A stretch of 12,302 bases of DNA from Oxalobacteraceae bacterium. GTDB taxonomy: Bacteria > Pseudomonadota > Gammaproteobacteria > Burkholderiales > Burkholderiaceae_D. Shown piece after piece: positions 6,550 through 12,302 of this stretch. The position numbers and the translations under genes are program-made. The DNA lies in contig PKWO01000426.1 in the NCBI GenBank assembly GCA_003132085.1, forward strand, positions 1-12,302, written 5' to 3'. The notes beneath the pieces were generated by a model that did not search any database, was not told the origin of the DNA, and saw only the letters and a list, made by a program, of their open reading frames with translations. Position 1 is the first letter of the stretch. Each line of letters begins with the position of its first letter.

Positions 6550-6935
6550 TGCGCTATCTCACAAGCTTCACCAACCTTGCCATGTCGGGTCTGCTGGCGG
6601 GGTCCATGGCGCTGCTGCCGAACAGCGCGTTGGCACAGGACAAGTACGTCAAATCTATCAAGATCTACGACACGTATTGCGTGCAGTGCCACGGCGTCAA
6701 CCGCGACGGTAACGGCATCAACAGCAAAAACATGTCGGTCAAACCGCGCGACCACACCGATAGCAAAGCCATGGGCGATACGCCTGACGACACGCTATTC
6801 AAGGCAATCAAGGAAGGCGGCCTGGCGGTAAGCAAATCAGTTCTTATGCCGAAATGGGGGGGGGTTCTAGACGACAATCAAATCAAGGAAATGGTGAGTT
6901 ATCTGCGTTTTGTCAGCAAAACAGGCGTCCAATAA
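6546..6935 (+). CDS. ncgC: Mono-haem cytochrome c NcgC
   Basis: This 129-residue cytochrome has a signal peptide ending SALA30-QD, one haem motif CVQCH (45-49) and a probable Met ligand, Met101 in VLMPKWGG, near the C-terminus. This is the usual small class I cytochrome c plan. It is expected in the periplasm as an electron carrier for NirK or NcgA. Two ATGs are in tandem (6546 and 6549); GGGGAG at 6535-6540 gives spacings of 5 and 8 bases, so the second may be preferred, but the first overlaps the ncgB stop and either gives the same signal peptide. A run of nine G (6856-6864) encodes part of WGG right after the haem ligand; slippage there would replace the last 25 or so residues. The next gene, nirK, starts 23 bp downstream. 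Confidence 0.85.
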   Translation: MMRYLTSFTNLAMSGLLAGSMALLPNSALAQDKYVKSIKIYDTYCVQCHGVNRDGNGINSKNMSVKPRDHTDSKAMGDTPDDTLFKAIKEGGLAVSKSVLMPKWGGVLDDNQIKEMVSYLRFVSKTGVQ

Positions 6936-6958
6936 ATTTTCAAAAAGAGGGGTAAACA

Positions 6959-7888
6959 ATGAAGAAAAAATCTCTGCTGGTAGCAGTCTCGATGGCCTTG
7001 GCATTTCTGGCCAGCACCACTGTCGAAGCGAAGACGGTAAAAGTAACGATGACGGCCAAGGAAGTTGACCTGCCTATCGATAACAAGGGCACGATGTATC
7101 GGTCCTGGACCTTCGAAGGTCAGGTTCCCGGCCCGGTAGTCCATGTGACCGAAGGTGACGTCGTCGAGTTCACGCTATTCAACGACAAGAACAATAAAAA
7201 CTCTCATTCGATGGATATGCATGCTGGTCAGTTCGATATCCTCAAGGATTTCGAATCGGTCAAGCCGGGTGAAAAAGGTGGTTACACGTTCAAAGCTGAA
7301 CATCCCGGCATCTTTTTTTATCATTGCGGTTCCGATCCGATGATTCAGCATATTGCCCGTGGCATGTATGGCGCGATCATTGTCGATCCGAAGGATCCGA
7401 ATGCAATGCCGAAAGCGGATCGCGAATATGTGCTGATCCAGTCCGAACTGTATGCGAACCCGGATAGCCAGGCCGACATGATGGCAAACAAGTGGACCAA
7501 CGTGATGTTCAACGGCGGTATCTTCAAATATGACCCGGTGCACGATCCAGCGGCAACCCGCATGTTGCAGGCCAAACCGGGTGAACGTGTTCGTATTTAC
7601 TTCGTCAATGCCGGTCCGAACGAGTTTGCATCGTTCCATCCGATTGCCGGTATCTGGGACAAGGTTTATCCAAGCGGAAATCCGAAGAACGTATTGACCG
7701 GTTTGCAGACTTATGTCGTTGGGCCGGGAGATGCCGCCTCCTTTGACATAATCTCACCGATTGAAGGCGCCAATGCGCTGGTATCGCACTCGATGCGGCA
7801 GGCGTTGACCGGCGCAATCGCGATTCTTCAATTCACTAAGGATGCTGACCCGAAAATGGGTAAAGGCGACAACATACTGATGCGTTAA
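6959..7888 (+). CDS. nirK: Copper-containing nitrite reductase NirK
   Basis: NirK (309 residues) reduces nitrite to nitric oxide in the periplasm as a trimer. The signal peptide is cleaved near VEA24-KT. All active-site residues are present: His83 (type 1 Cu), Asp86 (catalytic) and His88 (type 2) in NSHSMDMHAGQF; His122 (type 2), Cys123, His131 and Met136 (type 1) in YHCGSDPMIQHIARGM; the catalytic His227 with Ile229 in FHPIAG; and His277 (type 2) in VSHSM. The Cys-x7-His spacing and the GSDPMIQH linker are those of the ammonia-oxidiser (Nitrosomonas) type of NirK, not the Alcaligenes/Achromobacter type, which has one more residue there. AGAGGGG at 6946-6952 is a strong ribosome-binding site. 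It is the last gene of the operon, followed at once by a terminator. The protein looks fully functional. Confidence 0.93.
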   Translation: MKKKSLLVAVSMALAFLASTTVEAKTVKVTMTAKEVDLPIDNKGTMYRSWTFEGQVPGPVVHVTEGDVVEFTLFNDKNNKNSHSMDMHAGQFDILKDFESVKPGEKGGYTFKAEHPGIFFYHCGSDPMIQHIARGMYGAIIVDPKDPNAMPKADREYVLIQSELYANPDSQADMMANKWTNVMFNGGIFKYDPVHDPAATRMLQAKPGERVRIYFVNAGPNEFASFHPIAGIWDKVYPSGNPKNVLTGLQTYVVGPGDAASFDIISPIEGANALVSHSMRQALTGAIAILQFTKDADPKMGKGDNILMR

Positions 7889-7895
7889 ATCCATG

Positions 7896-7925
7896 AAATG
7901 GAGGGTCCGTGACCCTCCATTTTTT
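7896..7925 (+). terminator. Rho-independent terminator of ncgABC-nirK
   Basis: A 12-bp perfect stem (7896-7907 with 7911-7922, GGAGGGTC/GACCCTCC in the middle) closes on a 3-base loop and runs into a six-T tract (7920-7925), eight bases after the nirK stop. It marks the end of the operon and argues that cusB needs its own promoter or read-through. Confidence 0.85.
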
Positions 7926-7954
7926 CGGTTCCGCTTCGCCGGCGCCGCTTATTC

Positions 7955-7968
7955 AAATAGAGCTATTT
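7955..7968 (+). promoter_or_regulatory. Small dyad covering the cusB ribosome-binding region
   Basis: AAATAG-AG-CTATTT is a perfect 6-bp inverted repeat ending one base before the cusB ATG. The only Shine-Dalgarno-like bases (TAGAG) lie inside it. Pairing would be weak because of the two-base loop, so it may be an operator for a dimeric regulator or simply chance. Confidence 0.3.
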
Positions 7969-9366
7969 ATGCGCATAGACCGACGATTGTTGCTTGCCAT
8001 TGGCGTCGCTACGGTGAGCGCCGCCGCACTGGGCTATACCGCCGCCCGCATTTTTCCGTTTAGCCAGCTATTCAATAGTGCACACGCCGCCGTGCAAGAT
8101 ACGGTGGTGCGGTCGGCAGAAGCAGATGCAAAGTATACCTGCCCCATGCACCCGGACATTGTGCAGGATCATCCGGGAACTTGCCCGATTTGCGGCATGA
8201 CGCTCGTCAAACTGGCCAATGGCGAAACAGCCAAACACAGCGATCTAGTCCATGTCGACATAGAAACGCAGCAACGTATGGGCGTGCGGCTGGAACACGC
8301 TGCAGTCACCGATATGCATCGCGTCATCAATACCTTTGCGACGATTTCGCAGGATGAAAGTCGAACCGTATCGGTCAATTCCAAAGTGGAAGGCTGGATT
8401 AAGCACTGGTATGTGCAGGGAGTTGGCCAGACCGTGCACAAGGGGCAGGTTCTGTACGAGCTGTACTCGCCGGAATTGCAGCAACGTCAGCGCGAATATC
8501 TCGACTTGCTGACGCGTCGCGATGCGATGCAGGAAAAGAATAAGGGCATGGAAATGTCGGGCCCCAATGTCGCCATGATGGGCAGTCTGGCAAAAGAGCG
8601 CTTTCGTGTGCGCGATCGCCTGTTGGCCGCCGATATTCCGCTGGATGAACTGGAGTTGCTGGAAGCAGGTCGCCGGGTACTGGATGTCATGCCGGTACGC
8701 GCGATGCAAAATGGTATCGTGACGGCCACTTCGGCACGCGAGGGCAGCTATATCAATCCGATGCAGCAGCTTCTGGTATACACGGACAACAGCCGGGTCT
8801 GGGCTGAAGTGACCATATTCCCCGATCAGCTGAGCTGGCTCAAGAATGGCGATGAAATCGTCCTGACCTCCGGCCTGGACAATACCACTCAGTTCAAATC
8901 CAGCATCAATATGTCGACACTGCAAATCGACCCCGCCAGCAGGACTGCCAAACTGCGCCTGCCGTTGTCGAATGTAGGCATCGCATTTCTACCCGGAGCC
9001 TATGCAAAGGCCATCATCAAATCCGGCGTACACCATACTCTGAGTGTGCCGCGCGATGCGGTGATCCGGACCGGGCATGGCGAATTTGTCGTCGTCAGTG
9101 AAGGCAATGGCCACTTCCGCAGCGCGCCCGTTGCGATCGGTATTGAAGATGAGCATTCGGTCGAGATACGGTCTGGCTTGACGGCCGACGCCAGCATTGC
9201 CGTCAATGGCCAGTTTTTGCTAGATGCGGCTTCTTCGCTGCAGGCCATGCAAAGCCGCTTGGCACCGAATTCCAAAGAAACTGACCACACAGCGAATATG
9301 GCACCGGCAGTCCACGCAATGCCAATTTCCAGTGCAATGCCATTACCCTCCGCTGCGCATCCATGA
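7969..9366 (+). CDS. cusB: CusB-like RND efflux adaptor with heavy-metal-binding domain
   Basis: The periplasmic adaptor (465 residues) links an inner-membrane HME-RND pump to an outer-membrane channel. An uncleaved or lipid-free membrane anchor (about 7-23) is followed by a compact heavy-metal-binding domain with CPMHP (58-62) and CPICGM (72-77), which can hold Cu(I)/Ag(I). After it come the barrel-sandwich/lipoyl and helical-hairpin regions (VEGWIKHWYVQGVGQTVHKG, then LYELYSPELQQRQREYLDLL) and a beta-barrel/membrane-proximal part, as in E. coli CusB. The C-terminus is rich in His and Met (HTANMAPAVHAMPISSAM) and may bind metal. ATG 7969 is chosen because the longer frame would start inside the terminator stem; its ribosome-binding site is poor. 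The stop overlaps the start of the pump gene (ATGA, 9363-9366), so the two are translationally coupled. No cusC or cusF lies upstream. Confidence 0.85.
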   Translation: MRIDRRLLLAIGVATVSAAALGYTAARIFPFSQLFNSAHAAVQDTVVRSAEADAKYTCPMHPDIVQDHPGTCPICGMTLVKLANGETAKHSDLVHVDIETQQRMGVRLEHAAVTDMHRVINTFATISQDESRTVSVNSKVEGWIKHWYVQGVGQTVHKGQVLYELYSPELQQRQREYLDLLTRRDAMQEKNKGMEMSGPNVAMMGSLAKERFRVRDRLLAADIPLDELELLEAGRRVLDVMPVRAMQNGIVTATSAREGSYINPMQQLLVYTDNSRVWAEVTIFPDQLSWLKNGDEIVLTSGLDNTTQFKSSINMSTLQIDPASRTAKLRLPLSNVGIAFLPGAYAKAIIKSGVHHTLSVPRDAVIRTGHGEFVVVSEGNGHFRSAPVAIGIEDEHSVEIRSGLTADASIAVNGQFLLDAASSLQAMQSRLAPNSKETDHTANMAPAVHAMPISSAMPLPSAAHP

Positions 9367-12302
9367 TTGCACGCATCATCGACTGGTCCATTCGCAATCG
9401 AGTGGTGGTACTGGTAGCAAGCTTGCTCCTGATCTTGGCCGGCATCGAATCGCTGCCGCGCCTGTCGCTCGATGCGCTACCCGACCTGTCCGATGTACAG
9501 GTCATCGTGAAAACCGATTTCCCCGGACAGGCGCCGCAATTCGTCGAGGACCAGGTGACCTACCCGCTGGCCGCATCGCTGCTGTCGGTGCCGGGTACCA
9601 AGGCGGTACGCGGCTTTTCGATGTTCGGTGAATCATATGTGTATGTGATTTTCAACGACAATACCGATATCTACTGGGCACGCTCGCGCATCCTGGAAAA
9701 TCTGAGCCAGGTCGCCGGCCACCTTCCATCCGGCGCCCAGCCCACGCTCGGGCCTGACGCATCGGGCGTTGGCTGGGTCTACGAATATGCGCTGCTCGAC
9801 CGCAGCGGCCGCACGTCTCCCGACAAGCTGCGCGCACTTCAGGATTTCTATCTGAAGCTGGAATTGCAGAGCGTGCCGGGGGTAGCCGAAGTCGCCAGCC
9901 TGGGCGGCATGGCGCGCCAGTTCCAGGTCGATGTCGATCCGGCCAAACTGGCGGCGCACAACCTCGACCTGGGGCAAGTGGCGCAAGCGGTCAAGAACAG
10001 CAACCAGTCGAGCGGCGGCGCCGCCTTCGAGATGGCTCGTGCCGAATACCTGGTGCGCTCCAATGGTTACCTGCGCAATGCAGCCGACTTTGATGACATT
10101 CCGATCATGACCGATAGTGCCGGCAACGTGGTGCGACTGAAGCAAGTCGCCAACCTCAGCATCGGGCCGCAGCCGCGGCGCGGCATTGCCGAACTCGACG
10201 GCAAAGGCGAAGTCACCGGCGGCATCGTGGTCATGCGTCATGGCGAAAATGCACTCACCACAATCCGCGGAGTCAAGGCGCGGCTGGAAGAGTTAAAAAA
10301 GGGATTGCCGGCCGGGGTCGAGATCGTGCCGACCTACGACCGCTCCGACTTGATTGAGCGTGCGGTGCATACACTACGCGACAAATTGCTGGAAGAGTCA
10401 CTTGCGGTAGCCTTGATCTGCGGTATCTTCCTGTTTCATTTCCGCTCGTCGCTAGTGGCCATCGTGACACTGCCGATCGGCATTCTGGTGGCGTTGTGGA
10501 TCATGCGGGTGCAGGGCGTGTCGGCCAACATCATGTCGCTGGGCGGGATTGCGATTGCAGTCGGCGCGATGGTCGATGCAGCTATCGTGATGATCGAAAA
10601 TATGCACCGGCATCTGGAAAGGACGCCGCTCACGGCGCAACAGAAGGTGGATGTCTGGCCGATCGTGCGGCGAAGCGCGACCGAAGTCGGCGCAGCCCTG
10701 TTTTTCTCGTTGCTGGTGATTACCCTGTCTTTCCTGCCGGTATTTACATTGACTGGACAGGAAGCGCGCCTGTTCAGCCCGCTGGCCTACACCAAGACCT
10801 ATGCGATGGCCGCCGCCGCGATGCTGGCGATCACGCTGACGCCGGTATTGATGGGATATGCGATTCGCGGCCGGATTCCTCCTGAGTCGGCCAATCCGAT
10901 CAATCGCCGCCTGAAGCGCATCTACCAGCCGGCGCTATATGGAGCGCTGCGCCATCCCAAAAAAATTCTGTTAGCCGCCGCCTTGAGCCTGGCAACAGTG
11001 GTGCTGCCGTTGTCACAGCTGGGTAGCGAATTCATGCCGCCGCTGGATGAAGGAGATCTGCTGTACATGCCGACCACCTTGCCCGGCGTATCGGCCGATG
11101 AGGCGGCCGACATCTTGCTCCACACCGACCAGCTGATCGCCGCCATGCCCGAAGTGGCGAGGGTATTCGGCAAAGCAGGCCGTGCCGACACTGCCACTGA
11201 TCCGGCACCGCTGTCGATGCTGGAAACCACGATCATTCTCAAGCCGCGCTCGGAATGGCCGGCCGGCAGCAGCAAGCCGGACCTGATCGAAAAACTCGAT
11301 CAGACGGTGCGTCTGGCGGGACTGACCAACTCCTGGGGCTATCCAATCAAGACTCGTATCGACATGTTGTCGACTGGGATACGCACGCCGCTCGGCATCA
11401 AGATCAGCGGCCCCGACATCGCGCAGCTGGAACGCATTTCGATCGAGATGGAATCGGCGCTGCGTACGGTGCCGGGCACGCGCTCAGTGTTTGCCGAACG
11501 CATCGGTAGCGGTCGCTATGTCGATATCGATATCAACCGTCAGCAAGCAGCGCGCTATGGACTTGGTGTGGCTGACATTCAGGGGGTGGTCGAGAGCGCA
11601 GTCGGCGGCCAAACGGTGGGCACCATCATTGACGGCCGTGAAAGGTTTCCGATTACCTTGCGCTATTCGCGCAGCGACCGTGATTCGCCTGAAGCGCTGG
11701 GCGAAATTCGCATCAAGGCCCCAAACGGGGCCCTCGTGATGCTGCGCGATGTCGCAAAGGTTCACGTCAGCGATGGTCCAACCGAAATCAAGAGTGAAAA
11801 TGCGCGCCCGGTTGCCTACGTCTTCATCGATCTGTCGACCCCGGATGCGGGTCGATATCTGGCCGCAGCGCAAGATGCGCTGGATCGAAAGGTCAAGCTT
11901 GGCACTGGCTACACGATGACCTGGCAGGGCCAATATTTGAACTACCAGAATGGCAAGCCGCGGCTGTGGTCGGCGGTTGGATTGACGCTGTTGCTGGTCA
12001 CCGCCTTGCTCTTCCTGCACTTTCGCAATGCCGTAAAAGTCGGCCTGGTTTTGTTGTGTTTGCCATTTTCGTTGATTGGCGGCCTGTGGTTCATTTATCT
12101 TCTTGGCTATCAATTGTCGGTTGCTGTCATCATCGGACTGATCGCCCTGTCTGGCGTCGCCGCCGAATTCGGCATCGTGATGCTGCTCTATCTGGATCAG
12201 GCCGCCTCGATCGGCCCGGACAGCCAGGCCGGCCAGAGCGCCCAGGGCCGCAAGCGCCAGGCGGGCCTGAACGAAAACCTCGCCCGCGAGATCATGGAGC
12301 TG
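9363..12302 (+). CDS. cusA: CusA-like Cu(I)/Ag(I) HME-RND efflux pump (3' end outside window)
   Basis: The frame is open from ATG 9363 to the right edge, giving 980 codons; CusA proteins have about 1050, so roughly 70 residues are missing. The protein is an inner-membrane proton-driven pump working as a trimer. The first membrane helix lies at about 12-30 and the first periplasmic loop starts with PDLSDVQVIV. The HME4 (monovalent metal) signature GAMVDAAIVMIEN carries Asp405, the same number as the proton-relay Asp of E. coli CusA. The methionine triad that binds Cu(I)/Ag(I) is kept: Met569 (LLYMPTT), Met619 (PLSMLET) and Met668 (RIDMLST), matching Met573/623/672 of E. coli. Glu935 (GVAAEFG) matches Glu939; the Lys984 region is just beyond the edge. 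It is coupled to cusB by a 4-base overlap. The substrate class is clear from these motifs; silver versus copper cannot be separated. Confidence 0.92.
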   Translation, partial: MIARIIDWSIRNRVVVLVASLLLILAGIESLPRLSLDALPDLSDVQVIVKTDFPGQAPQFVEDQVTYPLAASLLSVPGTKAVRGFSMFGESYVYVIFNDNTDIYWARSRILENLSQVAGHLPSGAQPTLGPDASGVGWVYEYALLDRSGRTSPDKLRALQDFYLKLELQSVPGVAEVASLGGMARQFQVDVDPAKLAAHNLDLGQVAQAVKNSNQSSGGAAFEMARAEYLVRSNGYLRNAADFDDIPIMTDSAGNVVRLKQVANLSIGPQPRRGIAELDGKGEVTGGIVVMRHGENALTTIRGVKARLEELKKGLPAGVEIVPTYDRSDLIERAVHTLRDKLLEESLAVALICGIFLFHFRSSLVAIVTLPIGILVALWIMRVQGVSANIMSLGGIAIAVGAMVDAAIVMIENMHRHLERTPLTAQQKVDVWPIVRRSATEVGAALFFSLLVITLSFLPVFTLTGQEARLFSPLAYTKTYAMAAAAMLAITLTPVLMGYAIRGRIPPESANPINRRLKRIYQPALYGALRHPKKILLAAALSLATVVLPLSQLGSEFMPPLDEGDLLYMPTTLPGVSADEAADILLHTDQLIAAMPEVARVFGKAGRADTATDPAPLSMLETTIILKPRSEWPAGSSKPDLIEKLDQTVRLAGLTNSWGYPIKTRIDMLSTGIRTPLGIKISGPDIAQLERISIEMESALRTVPGTRSVFAERIGSGRYVDIDINRQQAARYGLGVADIQGVVESAVGGQTVGTIIDGRERFPITLRYSRSDRDSPEALGEIRIKAPNGALVMLRDVAKVHVSDGPTEIKSENARPVAYVFIDLSTPDAGRYLAAAQDALDRKVKLGTGYTMTWQGQYLNYQNGKPRLWSAVGLTLLLVTALLFLHFRNAVKVGLVLLCLPFSLIGGLWFIYLLGYQLSVAVIIGLIALSGVAAEFGIVMLLYLDQAASIGPDSQAGQSAQGRKRQAGLNENLAREIMEL

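Noticed and set aside
7909..7968. Longer cusB start at GTG 7909
   Set aside because: That start lies in the loop and stem of the nirK terminator, has no ribosome-binding site, and would add residues ahead of a normal membrane anchor beginning at 7969.
9633..10241. 202-codon minus-strand frame inside cusA
   Set aside because: The plus-strand frame carries conserved RND pump sequence throughout; the antisense frame arises from GC-rich codon bias.
11484..12113. 209-codon minus-strand frame inside cusA
   Set aside because: It is the shadow of the pump's second periplasmic and membrane region; no recognisable protein content.
1..12302. CRISPR arrays, tRNA or rRNA genes
   Set aside because: No regularly spaced repeats beyond the two palindromes at 4246-4321, and no tRNA- or rRNA-like segments were recognised.

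Overview
The window looks like betaproteobacterial DNA, probably Burkholderiales (Oxalobacteraceae/Burkholderiaceae-like). The reasons are a DUF4148-type secreted small protein, the codon use, the IS families present, and the closest family resemblance of the central genes to Nitrosomonas-type proteins. This placement is inference; no rRNA or other taxonomic marker is present.

Positions 1-4600 are a decayed, insertion-riddled flank. It begins with the tail of a FabG-like short-chain dehydrogenase (SDR). Next comes a second SDR gene destroyed by three in-frame stops and one frameshift, then a broken DoxX-like gene (stop at 1519) that runs into an antisense fragment of an AraC-type regulator. 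The only intact-looking small gene here is a secreted DUF4148-like protein on the minus strand (1757-2047). It is followed by an internal fragment of an IS110/IS1111 transposase, an IS5-family DDE transposase with an atypical, probably truncated N-terminus, and a pair of 21-bp palindromic repeats resembling the terminal repeats of an IS21-family element.

Positions 4600-7925 hold the main functional unit: a tight four-gene operon encoding a two-domain multicopper oxidase, a di-haem cytochrome c, a mono-haem cytochrome c and a copper nitrite reductase. Order, sizes and motifs match the ncgA-ncgB-ncgC-nirK operon of Nitrosomonas europaea. All four proteins carry export signals, so the system acts in the periplasm, reducing nitrite to NO with electrons carried by the cytochromes; the exact role of NcgABC is less certain. 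The promoter carries a perfect FNR/DNR-type box, a second imperfect one about five helical turns upstream, and an NsrR-like 11-1-11 operator overlapping the probable -10 region. This suggests activation by oxygen limitation or NO combined with relief of NsrR repression by NO/nitrite. A strong hairpin terminator closes the operon.

Positions 7969-12302 encode a Cu(I)/Ag(I) tripartite efflux system: a CusB-like adaptor with an N-terminal heavy-metal-binding domain, translationally coupled to a CusA-like HME-RND pump that runs off the right edge. The pump retains the methionine triad and proton-relay residues known from E. coli CusA. Copper efflux beside three copper or haem enzymes suggests a periplasmic copper-handling and nitrogen-oxide module. 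No outer-membrane partner (CusC) is inside the window.
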